The notes beneath the pieces were generated by a model, which ran no database searches, was not told where the DNA came from, and saw only the letters and a program-made list of their open reading frames with translations. 64,000 nucleotides of DNA from Ruegeria lacuscaerulensis (lineage in GTDB: Bacteria > Pseudomonadota > Alphaproteobacteria > Rhodobacterales > Rhodobacteraceae): NCBI RefSeq assembly GCF_013031245.1, contig NZ_WPZL01000008.1:62001-126000 (forward strand). Reading direction: 5' to 3'. This document shows, piece after piece, positions 1-9,554 of the stretch; position 1 is the first letter of the stretch, and each line of letters begins with the position of its first letter. A program made the translations under genes and the position numbers.

Positions 1-15
1 TTCGGTGGTGGTCAT
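1..15 (-). CDS. cyoB: Start of cytochrome bo-type quinol oxidase subunit I (partial)
   Basis: Only the first five codons (M-T-T-T-E) are inside the window. The ATG overlaps the TGA of the preceding cyoA gene in an ATGA arrangement, which is typical of translationally coupled oxidase subunits. The identity as subunit I is inferred only from position, because cyoB normally follows cyoA; the sequence seen is too short to identify by itself. Confidence 0.45.
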
Positions 16-974
16 TGCGAGGCCTCCTGCCCGAATGCAATGGTTCCGGGTTGCTGATCAATGGGCAATGGTTCTCCGCCGTGGTACCGATGCAGAATGG
101 ACTGAAACAGATCGCCATCCTCTAAAGTGAAATACAAAGCGGTGTCTGGCATTTGCTCAGTACCCAGCGCGGCCTGAACCTCATCCCGGTCAGTGCGCAT
201 GGCCAATGCGCGATAGGTATCCGGGTCCAGCGGAATGCCGTTGGTGCGCACGCCTTCAACCCAGGCGTTGAAATCTTCGGGCTGCATCGCCAGTGTTTCG
301 AATTTCTGTTTGGTGAAGCCGCGGCCATTGTACTGCGTATTCTCACCCTGCATTGTCTCGGGCGTATCCGCCACGAGGTGCAGTTGCGTCGTCATACCAG
401 GCATGGCGTAAATCTGACCAGCCAAGGCAGGGATCATGAAGGATTGCATCACGGTGTCCGTGGTCAGCGTCATCGCGACCTGTTGTTTAACCGGTAGCCC
501 CAACTCTCCGACACTTGCGATACCCAGATCGGGGTAAATGAACAGCCATTTCCAATCAAGACCGACAACCTGAACGTTCAGCGCAGGCGTTTCACCAAAG
601 CGGGTTGCGTAGGGGTCCAACCGGTGCGTTGCCTTCCAAAGATAGAATGACAAAAGCGCCACGATCACGACCGGCACGCCCCACATCACGAATTCCAGAC
701 CGGCGGAGAAATCCCATTTGGGCCGGTAGGCGGCATCGGCCCCTTTGCGTCGCCGGTAACGCAAGGCAATCAGGGGCACCAAAACCAACACAGGGATTAC
801 CGCGACCAGGATCAGCACAGTTGCACGCAAAAGGTGGGTTTTCTGGACGGCCGCGATCGGGCCCTGTGGATCCATGAAACTGTCGCTCGCCCATGCCATC
901 TGCGTCGATGCCGCAATGATCGCGACCGCTGCCGGAACCGCCAATAACACAGATAAGGGTTTGAGTGGGGCCAC
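12..974 (-). CDS. cyoA: Cytochrome bo-type ubiquinol oxidase subunit II
   Basis: This is subunit II of a proton-pumping heme-copper quinol oxidase, a cytoplasmic-membrane respiratory complex that takes electrons from ubiquinol. The 320-residue protein has an N-terminal hydrophobic leader, two further membrane segments (roughly residues 50-75 and 95-120), then a periplasmic cupredoxin domain. In the region PGMTTQLHL to YNGRGFT the cysteine and histidine ligands of the CuA centre are absent, as expected for a quinol rather than a cytochrome c oxidase. GTG at 974 was chosen because a GGGAGAAGAGGA Shine-Dalgarno stretch lies just upstream; a TTG at 1010 is the longer alternative. No lipobox cysteine is evident. 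The gene overlaps the next subunit by four bases. The family call is secure; the start is inferred. Confidence 0.93.
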   Translation of the reverse strand: MAPLKPLSVLLAVPAAVAIIAASTQMAWASDSFMDPQGPIAAVQKTHLLRATVLILVAVIPVLVLVPLIALRYRRRKGADAAYRPKWDFSAGLEFVMWGVPVVIVALLSFYLWKATHRLDPYATRFGETPALNVQVVGLDWKWLFIYPDLGIASVGELGLPVKQQVAMTLTTDTVMQSFMIPALAGQIYAMPGMTTQLHLVADTPETMQGENTQYNGRGFTKQKFETLAMQPEDFNAWVEGVRTNGIPLDPDTYRALAMRTDRDEVQAALGTEQMPDTALYFTLEDGDLFQSILHRYHGGEPLPIDQQPGTIAFGQEASQ

Positions 975-1160
975 GCCTGATTGTCCTCTTCTCCCTTTGC
1001 CTCCGGCCAACTATCGGCAGAGTCACGGGATTTCTCAAGGATTTTCCGAAACTAATGATTTTCGCACACCACACATGAACACCCTTGGCGTTAGGCACAT
1101 GCAAAAGGAAGCCGACGTTGCAGTTGACTTGCATTCACGGTCAGGTGAGACATTTTGGTA

Positions 1161-2396
1161 ATGCGTTGGATCATTTTCACCCTCAGTCTCTGGTGCCTGT
1201 CTTCAAGCGTTGCAGCACAGGATCGTGCGGCTGTCGAACGGCAATTTCAGAACTGGCTACAGGATACTGTCTGGCCGCTGGCGAAAGCCAAAGGCGTCTC
1301 TCGCCGCACCATGCGACAAGCTTTTGAAGGGGTTACCCTGAACTGGAAGCTGCCGGATCTGATTCCGCCGGGCAGTTCGGCGCAAACTCCAAAACAGCAA
1401 AAACAGGCTGAGTTTGGCTCGCCTGGTCGCTACTTCAATGCAGGTTCGGTTCAGGGGGCCACATCTGTGGGTCGCCAGATGGCGCGTCGGCACGCGGCGG
1501 TGCTGTCACGTGTCGAGGCCGAAACAGGAGTTCCCGGACGTATCATATTGGCCATCTGGGGACGTGAGAGCGGTTACGGTCAGGTTCCCATTCGTCACGA
1601 TGCATTTCAAGTGCTGGGAACCAAGGGTTTCATGAGCGCTCGTGCGGATTACTTTACCGGCGAACTTATTGCCGCTCTGCAAATTGCCGAGTCAGGCCAC
1701 GCGCCACCGGGCACATTGAAAAGCAGTTGGGCCGGGGCGCTTGGTCAGCCACAGTTCATGCCTTCGAACTTTCTGACCTATGCAGCGGACGGGAGCGGTG
1801 ACGGGCGATCCGATATCTGGGGTTCAGCCGAGGATACAATCGCGTCCATCGGAAACTTCCTTGCCCAACATGGCTGGATCACCGGGCGCGACTGGGGCTT
1901 CGAAGTCACGGTCCCGGCCTCGGTTTCCTGTGCGCTGGAGGGCCCGGATCAAGGTAAGCCAGTTCAGGACTGGGCAGCGATTGGGATTACCCGGGTTTCG
2001 GGCAAGCCTTTTCCGAAACATGAACTGGCCGGTGAAGGATACCTGATGATGCCTGCGGGCCGAAACGGACCCGCTTTCCTTGTGACGCCAAATTTCTATG
2101 TCCTCAAGGACTACAACAAAAGCGATCTCTACGCTCTGTTCGTGGGCCATGTCGGCGACCGCATTCAATACGGTGTCGGAAACTTTACAGGGCGCTGGGG
2201 CAAAGTCGGCAATCTGTATCGGTCCGATGTCGCAGCCATGCAGCGCGCTCTTGAACAGAAAGGCCACGATGTCGGAGGCGCGGACGGATTGCCGGGATTC
2301 AAAACGCGCCGTTCGATCGGCCGATGGCAGCAGACAGCGGGCCGCGCGCCAACCTGCTTCCCCGAAGCTCGTATGAAAACGGACCTGATCCGCTAG
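1161..2396 (+). CDS. Lytic murein transglycosylase, MltB family
   Basis: A 411-residue periplasmic enzyme expected to cleave the MurNAc-GlcNAc bond of peptidoglycan non-hydrolytically, forming 1,6-anhydromuropeptides. A signal peptide is visible at residues 1-19 (hydrophobic core, then SVAAQ). The SLT_2/MltB catalytic domain follows, with the acid residue Glu136 in WGRESGYG and the family segment GALGQPQFMPS. The C-terminal part (about residues 345-400) resembles a PG_binding_1 domain, with paired YRSDVAAMQRAL and GLPGFKT elements. ATG at 1161 is preferred over a TTG six bases earlier because of the GGTGAGA ribosome-binding stretch and the signal peptide. It is divergent from cyoA and appears monocistronic. 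There is no lipobox, so it is probably soluble or loosely attached, unlike E. coli MltB. Confidence 0.92.
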   Translation: MRWIIFTLSLWCLSSSVAAQDRAAVERQFQNWLQDTVWPLAKAKGVSRRTMRQAFEGVTLNWKLPDLIPPGSSAQTPKQQKQAEFGSPGRYFNAGSVQGATSVGRQMARRHAAVLSRVEAETGVPGRIILAIWGRESGYGQVPIRHDAFQVLGTKGFMSARADYFTGELIAALQIAESGHAPPGTLKSSWAGALGQPQFMPSNFLTYAADGSGDGRSDIWGSAEDTIASIGNFLAQHGWITGRDWGFEVTVPASVSCALEGPDQGKPVQDWAAIGITRVSGKPFPKHELAGEGYLMMPAGRNGPAFLVTPNFYVLKDYNKSDLYALFVGHVGDRIQYGVGNFTGRWGKVGNLYRSDVAAMQRALEQKGHDVGGADGLPGFKTRRSIGRWQQTAGRAPTCFPEARMKTDLIR

Positions 2397-2798
2397 CGAT
2401 TCGCGCTGGACCCGACGTCAAAATCGGCTCCAACCAGAGCATTGCGGACGAGCACACGACTGCCCCCTTCACAAAAATGTCAAGAAGCCGTCGGGTTTCA
2501 TTATTATATTTCCGGTACAGTCCCTGTTTCATTCACAATCCGCCTCTGGTTGCCCAAATTGTAGGCAAAGGCTTTAACATTTTTTTAAATAGTGCCACGT
2601 TCGGCGACAGTGAAAGGCAACTTTTGCAAACACGTTCCCGACTGCAAACCGAAAGACTGCGACGCGGTGTTCATTGCGATCTGACAAAGCAAAATTCGAA
2701 CCAGTCCCGGTCTCTCTGGGTCGGACAAACATGGTGGCCAGCAACCATCCTGAAAGGATGTGCGTGCCTTGCCGCCAAAAAAACGGGAGTTGAAAAAC
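2397..2798. other. Intergenic region upstream of the opp operon
   Basis: About 400 bases with no convincing gene. The stretch around 2575-2590 is AT-rich and could belong to the oppA promoter, but no clear sigma-70 box pair was seen. Small open frames here have no recognisable product. Confidence 0.5.
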
Positions 2799-4427
2799 AT
2801 GAACAAGTACATTCGGACGTCTCTGGCGGGTCTACTGACTTCGACCATGATCACCGGTGCAGCCTTTGCTGCCGGCACCCATCCGGAAACCGGCGAAGCG
2901 CTGGCGGATGACCAGACCTTCATCTATCGCCTTGGAGACGAGCACAGCTCGGTCGACCCGCAGGTTGTAGAAGACACATACGGCGCGGAAATTACCCGCG
3001 ACCTTTTCGAAGGTCTGATGAACCAGGACGAAGATGGCAATCTGGTTCCCGGCGTTGCCACTGGCTACACCGCCAATGACACCAAGGACGTCTATACTTT
3101 CACCCTGCGCGACAACGCAAAATGGTCCAATGGCGACCCGGTCACTGCAGGTGATTTTGTTTATGCCTGGAAACGCGCTGTCGATCCAGAACTGTCCTCG
3201 CCCTATGCCTGGTTCATGGAACTGATGTCGATCCAGAACGCTGCCGAGATCATTGCCGGGGACAAGTCGATTGACGAACTTGGCGTCAAAGCCATCGACG
3301 ATCACACGCTGGAAGTCACGCTGAGCGCGCCGCTGCCGTACTTCCCGCAGATGACCACGCACTCGACCACCTTCCCTGCCCCGCAGAAAGTGATCGAGGA
3401 ACATGGCGACGCCTGGACCCGCCCTGAAAACATCGTCTCGAACGGCGCCTACATCCTGACTGAGCATGTGCCGCAGGAACGTTCGGTTCGTGAGCGCAAC
3501 GAAATGTATTGGGACAACGAAAACACCATTCTCGACAAAGTGGTTGCTCTGATCATCAACGACGAGAACGTTGCCCTGACCCGCTACCTCGCCGGTGAGC
3601 TGGACCGCACTGAAGTTCCCGCAGGTCAGTTCCCGCGTCTGAGCCAGGAACACCCTGAAGAAGCGATCAGCTTCCCGCGCCTGTGTAACTACTATTACAC
3701 GTTCAATCTGTCCGATGGCGGCCCCGAAGCCTTCAAAGACCCCAATGTCCGTCAAGCCCTGTCGCTGGCAGTAGATCGTGAGATCATTACCGAAAAAGTG
3801 ATGGCGGGCGGCCAGCCGCAAGCCTACACCTTCGCGCCCGAAGCGACCGCAGGGTTTACCGTGCCCGAAGTTGAAATGGCCTCGATGACCCAGGCCGAAC
3901 GGGATGAACTGGCCAAGGAATTGCTGGCAGGCGCGGGATTTGGCCCGGACAATCCACTGAGCTTTGAGATGGTCTACAACACCAACGAAGACCACAAAAA
4001 GGTCGCCGTTGCACTGAGCCAGATGTGGAAACAGAAGCTGGGCGTGAATGTCGAGCTGGCCAACATGGAATGGAAAGTGTTCCTGGAAGAGCGCGGCAAC
4101 CAGAACTTTGATCTGGCCCGTGGCGCATGGTGCGGCGACTACAACGAGGCGTCCACCTTCCTTGACTTGCTGCAATCGCAGTCGGGCTATAACGACGGCA
4201 AATACGCCAACGCCCGTGTCGACGAACTGCTGACCGAAGCCAAAACTGCCGACGATCCGGCACCTCTGTACACTGAGGTTGAACGTATCATTGCGCAGGA
4301 AACTCCGGTTATTCCGATCTACCACTATGCTGGCGTCTACATGATGGACAGCGACGTTGGGAACTGGCCCATCGATAACGTCGAGCAGAACTGGTACTCG
4401 AAGAACCTCTACAAGCGCGCCGAGTAA
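2799..4427 (+). CDS. oppA: Oligopeptide ABC transporter, substrate-binding protein
   Basis: Periplasmic solute-binding protein (SBP family 5) that captures peptides for the OppBCDF importer encoded next. The mature sequence parallels E. coli OppA closely, including ITRDLFEGL, the KAIDDHTLEVTL stretch, NGAYIL, LCNYYYTFN and the C-terminal ARGAWCGDYNE segment with YNTNEDHKK. The signal peptide covers about residues 1-24, ending AAFA before AGTHPET. ATG at 2799 is chosen over an upstream ATG because it gives this leader directly and has GGGAG about ten bases upstream. Length is 542 residues, usual for OppA or MppA. It is the first gene of a plus-strand operon and is separated from oppB by a perfect hairpin. 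A murein-tripeptide preference (MppA) cannot be excluded. Confidence 0.94.
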   Translation: MNKYIRTSLAGLLTSTMITGAAFAAGTHPETGEALADDQTFIYRLGDEHSSVDPQVVEDTYGAEITRDLFEGLMNQDEDGNLVPGVATGYTANDTKDVYTFTLRDNAKWSNGDPVTAGDFVYAWKRAVDPELSSPYAWFMELMSIQNAAEIIAGDKSIDELGVKAIDDHTLEVTLSAPLPYFPQMTTHSTTFPAPQKVIEEHGDAWTRPENIVSNGAYILTEHVPQERSVRERNEMYWDNENTILDKVVALIINDENVALTRYLAGELDRTEVPAGQFPRLSQEHPEEAISFPRLCNYYYTFNLSDGGPEAFKDPNVRQALSLAVDREIITEKVMAGGQPQAYTFAPEATAGFTVPEVEMASMTQAERDELAKELLAGAGFGPDNPLSFEMVYNTNEDHKKVAVALSQMWKQKLGVNVELANMEWKVFLEERGNQNFDLARGAWCGDYNEASTFLDLLQSQSGYNDGKYANARVDELLTEAKTADDPAPLYTEVERIIAQETPVIPIYHYAGVYMMDSDVGNWPIDNVEQNWYSKNLYKRAE

Positions 4428-4442
4428 TCGTCTTTGAACCGC

Positions 4443-4472
4443 GCCCTGCCCCGGGACCGCCCGGGGCAGGGC
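4443..4472 (+). promoter_or_regulatory. Perfect 13-bp hairpin between oppA and oppB
   Basis: The arms GCCCTGCCCCGGG (4443-4455) and CCCGGGGCAGGGC (4460-4472) are exact complements around an ACCG loop. No T-run follows, so it is not a standard intrinsic terminator. In binding-protein operons such hairpins often protect the upstream mRNA from 3' exonucleases or cause partial termination, giving more binding protein than permease. That role is inferred; the structure is directly visible. Confidence 0.85.
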
Positions 4473-4493
4473 CAATAAACATGGGGGCATGAA

Positions 4494-5417
4494 ATGCTTG
4501 CCTATAGCCTAAGGCGACTACTGGTCGCCATACCGACGATCCTGTTGCTGATCGTCGCCTGTTTCTTTTTAATGCACTACGCGCCTGGCGGGCCCTTCAC
4601 CTCAGAACGGCCTCTGCCGCCTGCGGTTCTGGCCAATATCGAGGCACGCTACGGGCTGGACCAGCCGCTGTGGAAGCAGCTGTGGGACTACCTCTACAAC
4701 ATCGTCGTGCATTTCGATTTCGGTCCGTCCTTCAAGTTCAAGGACCGGGATGTGAATGACATCATCGCGCAGGGCTTCCCGATCTCGCTGACCTACGGCT
4801 CGCTGTCGTTTCTGGTCGCCACGTCCATCGGTGTAGCACTCGGCATAGCCGCCGCGATCAAACATAACAGCTGGATCGACTATTTCGCCGTCGGTCTGGG
4901 GATCGCGGCGCAAGCGCTCCCGAACTTCATCATGGGCCCGATCCTGATCCTGACCTTCACGCTGTGGCTGGGCTGGCTGCCGGGCGGCGGCTGGAATGGT
5001 GGTCAATGGCAATATCTGGTCATGCCGGTAATCGCCCTGGCGACGTCCTACATGGGGTCCATCGCGCGGATCACCCGGTCGTCGATGCTCGAGGTGCTGA
5101 ACTCGAACTTCATCCGCACCGCCCGAGCTAAGGGGCTGCCGACCCGCACCGTGATCTGGCGCCACGCGCTGAAACCCACGCTGCTGCCGGTGGTGTCCTA
5201 TCTGGGACCGGTTTTCGTCTACGTTCTGACTGGTTCGGTATTCGTAGACATCTATTTCTCGACCGGTGGTTTGGGTCAGGCTTACGTCGGCTCGGCCCTG
5301 TCGAGAGACTATGCCGTGCTGTTGGGTGTCACCATCCTTTATGGCGCGCTGACCGTTATCGTGAACCTGTTGACCGACCTGGCTTATGCCTGGTTCGATC
5401 CGAAAATCCGTTACTGA
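4494..5417 (+). CDS. oppB: Oligopeptide ABC transporter permease
   Basis: Inner-membrane permease of the Opp importer, 307 residues, six predicted membrane spans starting with LLVAIPTILLLIVACFFLMH. It carries the N-terminal BPD-permease signature (HYAPGGPF) and the cytoplasmic EAA loop NFIRTARAKGLPTRTVIWRHALK, which couples to the ATPase. It pairs with OppC, encoded ten bases downstream. ATG at 4494 lies shortly after a GGGGGCAT stretch. Everything matches the family; nothing is missing. Confidence 0.94.
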   Translation: MLAYSLRRLLVAIPTILLLIVACFFLMHYAPGGPFTSERPLPPAVLANIEARYGLDQPLWKQLWDYLYNIVVHFDFGPSFKFKDRDVNDIIAQGFPISLTYGSLSFLVATSIGVALGIAAAIKHNSWIDYFAVGLGIAAQALPNFIMGPILILTFTLWLGWLPGGGWNGGQWQYLVMPVIALATSYMGSIARITRSSMLEVLNSNFIRTARAKGLPTRTVIWRHALKPTLLPVVSYLGPVFVYVLTGSVFVDIYFSTGGLGQAYVGSALSRDYAVLLGVTILYGALTVIVNLLTDLAYAWFDPKIRY

Positions 5418-5427
5418 GGGGCTGGCA

Positions 5428-6357
5428 ATGCTTGGAAAATCTCAAAAAGCCGCCCACCTGGCCGAAGACATCACCGATTACACAGCCATTCAGGGGCGTT
5501 CGCTGTGGCAGGACGCGCGGATGCGGTTTGTCCGCAACAAGGCCGCAATGGCCAGCGTACTTATATTGGGCCTGATCGTTCTGTTCACTATTGTTGGCCC
5601 CTATTTCGCCGTATGGACCAACGAGGAGATTGACTGGAACGTCATGGGCGACGTGCGCGGCATGGGGATGCCGTCTGTCGAAACCGGACACTTTTTCGGT
5701 GTCGACGACCTGGGGCGTGACCTCTACAGCCGGGTCATTCAGGCAACGACAATCTCGCTGCTGGTGGGCCTGATCGGCGCCGCGACGGCGCTGATCGTCG
5801 GCACCTGCTATGGCATTGCCGCAGGTTATATCGGCGGACGCACTGACAGTCTGATGATGCGTTTCGTCGATATCATGCTGGCGATACCGACGACACTGAT
5901 CATCATCCTGTTGCTGGTGGTGGCCGGACGGTCGTTCGTTACGCTGTTCATCGCCCTGGGCGCGGTCGGCTGGCTGACCATGGCGCGGATCGTGCGCGGC
6001 CAGACTCTGACCCTGAAAAACCGCGAGTTCATCGAGGCCGCCCGCGCCGCCGGTGTCAGCGAATTCACCATCATGTACCGCCATATCTTACCCAACCTGT
6101 TGGGCGTGGTGATCGTATATGCCTCGCTTCTGGTGCCTGAAATGATCCTCATCGAGAGTTTCATCTCATTCCTGGGCCTTGGCATTTCGGAGCCGTACAC
6201 GTCGCTCGGCCGTCTGATCGCCGAAGGGGCAGGAACGATGGCCTACGGAACCCTGTGGCAGCTGATGTACCCCCTGACATTCTATGTCGCCATCATCATC
6301 TCGATGTTCTTCATCGGCGATGGATTGCGTGACGCTCTGGACCCGAAGGATCGCTGA
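5428..6357 (+). CDS. oppC: Oligopeptide ABC transporter permease
   Basis: Second permease of the peptide importer, 309 residues. It has a cytoplasmic N-terminal tail, a first membrane span near residues 40-60 ([13 protein letters not shown]), a periplasmic insert containing the family motif [15 protein letters not shown], and five more spans. The EAA coupling loop reads [26 protein letters not shown] at 5428 with GAGGGGC upstream is preferred to a longer frame that overlaps oppB. It ends one base before the ATP-binding gene, so the genes are co-transcribed and probably translationally coupled. Confidence 0.94.
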   Translation: MLGKSQKAAHLAEDITDYTAIQGRSLWQDARMRFVRNKAAMASVLILGLIVLFTIVGPYFAVWTNEEIDWNVMGDVRGMGMPSVETGHFFGVDDLGRDLYSRVIQATTISLLVGLIGAATALIVGTCYGIAAGYIGGRTDSLMMRFVDIMLAIPTTLIIILLLVVAGRSFVTLFIALGAVGWLTMARIVRGQTLTLKNREFIEAARAAGVSEFTIMYRHILPNLLGVVIVYASLLVPEMILIESFISFLGLGISEPYTSLGRLIAEGAGTMAYGTLWQLMYPLTFYVAIIISMFFIGDGLRDALDPKDR

Positions 6358-6358
6358 T

Positions 6359-8164
6359 ATGTCTCTGTTCTCCGTTAAGGACCTGAGCGTCCAATTCGAT
6401 ACCCCCGATGGCGTGGTCGAGGCCGTCAAAGGCATCAGCTTCGACATCAACCCCGGCGAATGTCTGGGCATCGTCGGCGAAAGCGGGTCGGGCAAAAGCC
6501 AGACCTTCATGGCCGCGATGGGATTGTTGCCTCCTGCCGGGCGGGCCTTGGGATCTGCCACGCTGAACGGCAACGAAATCCTGAACCTGCCGATCAACAA
6601 GCTGAACAAGATCCGTGGCGATGATGTCGGCATGATCTTTCAGGACCCGCTGACCGCCCTGACCCCGCATTTGCGGATCGGCCAGCAAATGCGCGAAGTT
6701 CTGCAAGTGCATGAAGGGCTGCAAGGTTCGGCCGCGCGAGCGCGTTGCCTGGAATGGCTGGACCGCGTGCGGATTCCCGAGGCCAAACGGCGCCTGGACC
6801 AGTACCCGCATGAACTGTCCGGCGGGATGCGCCAACGGGTGATGATCGCGATGTCGATGCTGTGCAATCCCAAGCTGCTGATCGCGGACGAACCGACTAC
6901 CGCGCTCGACGTGACCGTGCAGGCAGACATTCTGGACCTGATGGTACGGCTGCAAAAGGACGAAGGCACCGCTATTGCCCTGATCACCCACGACATGGGT
7001 GTTGTCGCCCGTATGTGCGACCGCATTCAGGTAATGCGTCTGGGCCAGTTCGTCGAGGCCGGTGACACGCGTGAAATTTTCCGCGCACCTCAGCACGAAT
7101 ACACCCGTACCCTGCTGGATGCGATGCCCCGGATCGACGCCGGTGACGCACCCAAAGCGTTGGAAAAGGTCGAGGAACCGCTGCTCAAGGTTGATGACGT
7201 CAAGGTTCACTTTCCGATCCATGTCAAAGGCGGGTTGTTCGGGCATAAAGTTCCGCTGAAAGCGGTCGATGGCGTCAGCTTCGACATCCGCAAGGGTGAA
7301 ACGCTGGGTGTGGTCGGCGAGTCGGGCTGCGGGAAATCCACGTTGGCCCGGGCCGTGTTGCAGCTGATCGAACCAAGTGCAGGCAACGTCAGCTGGCTGG
7401 GCCATCCTATCGTCGGGTTGAAACGCGCCGAGTTGAACAAGTACCGCAAAGACCTGCAGATCGTGTTCCAGGACCCGCTGGCCAGCCTCGATCCGCGCAT
7501 GACGATTTCGGCCTCTATAGCCGAGCCGTTGAAAACCTATCGCCCTGATCTGACCGAGCGCGAACGCAAGGAAATGGTCGCCGAGATGATGGAGCGTGTG
7601 GGCCTGAAAGCCAACATGATCAACCGTTATCCGCATGAGCTATCTGGCGGGCAGAACCAGCGAGTGGGAATCGCCCGGGCGATGATCAACAAGCCCAAAT
7701 TGATCATCTGTGATGAGGCGGTTTCGGCGCTCGACGTGTCCATTCAGGCTCAGATTGTGGAACTGTTGCGAGAACTGCAACAAGAGTTCGGCCTTTCGAT
7801 GATCTTTATCAGTCACGATCTTTCGGTGGTACGCGCGGTATCGAACCGAATCATGGTCCTGTATCTGGGTCGAATCGTCGAGTTGGGCGATGGCGAGGTA
7901 ATCTGCTCGGACCCGGTTCACCCTTATACAAAGTCACTGATCTCGGCAGTGCCGATCCCGGATCCGGATGTAGAACGTTCCCGCCAACGTCTGAAATTGC
8001 CGGGAGAATTGCCCTCGCCCATGGATCCGAAAGCCGCATTGCGGTTCCTTCCCAGTCGTCTATCCGCGGGCCAATCGAGCTATGTTCCACAGCTTAGCGA
8101 GATCGCACCCGATCACTTTGTTGCCGAACATGACCCGCTAGAGGTCATTATGGCGAAAACCTGA
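6359..8164 (+). CDS. Oligopeptide ABC transporter, fused ATP-binding subunits (OppD-OppF)
   Basis: A 601-residue cytoplasmic protein holding two ABC ATPase domains that are separate OppD and OppF proteins in E. coli. Domain 1 has Walker [10 protein letters not shown] (about residues 40-48), signature LSGGMRQRV and Walker [13 protein letters not shown]. Domain 2 has Walker [10 protein letters not shown] (about 320), signature LSGGQNQRV and [12 protein letters not shown]. Each domain ends with an oligopeptide/dipeptide-type C-terminal extension. The usual cysteine motif of that extension (CRFxxRCP) is replaced in the second half by ALRFLPSR, so a 4Fe-4S site is not expected. ATG at 6359 follows the oppC stop by one base. 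The fusion resembles YejF and GsiA. Confidence 0.93.
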   Translation: MSLFSVKDLSVQFDTPDGVVEAVKGISFDINPGECLGIVGESGSGKSQTFMAAMGLLPPAGRALGSATLNGNEILNLPINKLNKIRGDDVGMIFQDPLTALTPHLRIGQQMREVLQVHEGLQGSAARARCLEWLDRVRIPEAKRRLDQYPHELSGGMRQRVMIAMSMLCNPKLLIADEPTTALDVTVQADILDLMVRLQKDEGTAIALITHDMGVVARMCDRIQVMRLGQFVEAGDTREIFRAPQHEYTRTLLDAMPRIDAGDAPKALEKVEEPLLKVDDVKVHFPIHVKGGLFGHKVPLKAVDGVSFDIRKGETLGVVGESGCGKSTLARAVLQLIEPSAGNVSWLGHPIVGLKRAELNKYRKDLQIVFQDPLASLDPRMTISASIAEPLKTYRPDLTERERKEMVAEMMERVGLKANMINRYPHELSGGQNQRVGIARAMINKPKLIICDEAVSALDVSIQAQIVELLRELQQEFGLSMIFISHDLSVVRAVSNRIMVLYLGRIVELGDGEVICSDPVHPYTKSLISAVPIPDPDVERSRQRLKLPGELPSPMDPKAALRFLPSRLSAGQSSYVPQLSEIAPDHFVAEHDPLEVIMAKT

Positions 8165-8172
8165 TGACCTGT

Positions 8173-8198
8173 CCCGGCGCCTGCAAAAAGGCGCCGGG
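8173..8198 (+). terminator. Hairpin after the opp operon
   Basis: CCCGGCGCC (8173-8181) and GGCGCCGGG (8190-8198) form a perfect 9-bp stem eight bases after the stop of the fused ATPase gene. The loop is A-rich and no T-run follows, so termination may be Rho-assisted. Its position at the operon end favours a terminator. Confidence 0.6.
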
Positions 8199-8358
8199 AG
8201 AATGTGGTTAACTTTGACTCCACCGCATCGAGATGGCACTTTTTGACCTGTTATTGTTTAAGGACACAGGTAGCGTTGATTGTTCGGGCGTTGCGTCCTA
8301 ATAGGAATGACCGGCCTCACCATACCCAGCCGGGACTGAATTTATTTTGAGAGGTAGC

Positions 8359-9252
8359 ATGGCACGCAAGGTCACAAAGGCGATTTTCCCAGTTGCAGGG
8401 CTAGGTACCCGCTTTCTGCCAGCGACGAAATCGGTTCCCAAAGAGATCATGACCCTGGTCGATCGCCCGCTGGTGCAATACGCCATTGACGAAGCCCGTG
8501 CAGCCGGCATCACCGAATTCATTTTTGTAACTTCGCGCGGCAAATCTGCGCTTGAAGATTATTTTGACCATAACCTTGTCCTGGAACAGGAATTGAAGGC
8601 AAAAGGTAAGGACGACCTGCTGGAAACCCTGGATGCCACCAACATGGAAAGCGGGGCAATTGCCTATATCCGCCAGCACAAAGCACTGGGGCTGGGGCAT
8701 GCGGTCTGGTGCGCGCGTCGTCTGATCGGAGATGAACCATTTGCGGTAATGCTTCCCGATGACGTTATCGCAGCCGACAAGCCTTGCCTTCAGCAGATGA
8801 TCGAAGCGTATGAAGAAACAGGCGGCAACATGGTTGCTGCCATGGAAGTTCCGGCAGACAAGACCAGTTCCTACGGGGTGCTGGATGTGTGCGAAAATAT
8901 CGGCAAAGTCGTTCGCGCGCGCGGTATGGTCGAAAAACCCAAGCCGGGCGAAGCCCCCTCGAATCTGGCCGCCATCGGTCGCTACGTTCTTGGCCCCTCG
9001 GTTCTGTACAATCTGAACCAGAAGAAAAAAGGCAGTGGTGGCGAGATTCAGCTAACAGACGCGATTGCCGAGGACATCGGAAACGGTGTGCCGGTATTTG
9101 GGTATAAATTCGATGGTCAGCGTTTTGACTGCGGATCCAAATCGGGGTTCCTGCAGGCAACGGTCGCTTTTGCGCTTGCCCGCGACGACCTGCGCGATGA
9201 TCTGAGCAATTACCTGCATGACATCGTTGCGACGGGGCAGGCCGCGCAATAG
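8359..9252 (+). CDS. galU: UTP--glucose-1-phosphate uridylyltransferase
   Basis: Makes UDP-glucose from UTP and glucose-1-phosphate for polysaccharide and lipid glycosylation. The 297-residue protein starts with the nucleotidyltransferase signature FPVAGLGTRFLPATKSVPKE, followed by VDRPLVQYAIDEA, the uridine site LGLGHAVWCAR, LPDDVI and the C-terminal GGEIQLTDAI and YKFDGQRFDCGSK motifs, all typical of bacterial GalU. ATG at 8359 has a GAGAGG ribosome-binding site. It leads a group of nucleotide-sugar genes (fcl, gmd, ugd), and its product is the direct substrate of the ugd enzyme encoded 3.7 kb downstream. Confidence 0.95.
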   Translation: MARKVTKAIFPVAGLGTRFLPATKSVPKEIMTLVDRPLVQYAIDEARAAGITEFIFVTSRGKSALEDYFDHNLVLEQELKAKGKDDLLETLDATNMESGAIAYIRQHKALGLGHAVWCARRLIGDEPFAVMLPDDVIAADKPCLQQMIEAYEETGGNMVAAMEVPADKTSSYGVLDVCENIGKVVRARGMVEKPKPGEAPSNLAAIGRYVLGPSVLYNLNQKKKGSGGEIQLTDAIAEDIGNGVPVFGYKFDGQRFDCGSKSGFLQATVAFALARDDLRDDLSNYLHDIVATGQAAQ

Positions 9253-9285
9253 CTGGTTTCCTTTTCGGTAACTCATGACTTTCAC

Positions 9286-9305
9286 CCCAAGCCTGACGGC
9301 TTGGG
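9286..9305 (+). terminator. Likely terminator after galU
   Basis: CCCAAGCC (9286-9293) and GGCTTGGG (9298-9305) form a perfect 8-bp stem with a TGAC loop 34 bases after galU. There is no long T-run. The remaining 250 bases up to the next gene show no other gene; an AT-rich patch near 9440-9455 could be a promoter element. Confidence 0.5.
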
Positions 9306-9554
9306 TGTATCGAAGCGCGCCAATCATTCAGGTAGCTTTTCGGGTGTTGGGTCCGATCCATTAATCTAGGCCGCCAACCAAGGTACAGCACGCAAATCTC
9401 ATCTTAGGCGATGCTGTTTCACCGACCTGTCCACAACGTAGTATATTAGTATTTGGTTTCGCGGGCGTCCGGTCCGGTCAGACAAGGTTCATGTGCATCG
9501 CGGCAATGTGGCGCGCAACGCAATTGCCGGACCAAAGCCACAGGAGGACGCCCC

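Noticed and set aside
2832..4490. A 552-codon minus-strand frame over oppA
   Set aside because: It is the antisense of a clear oppA; its His/Val-rich composition is typical of shadow frames in GC-rich genes.
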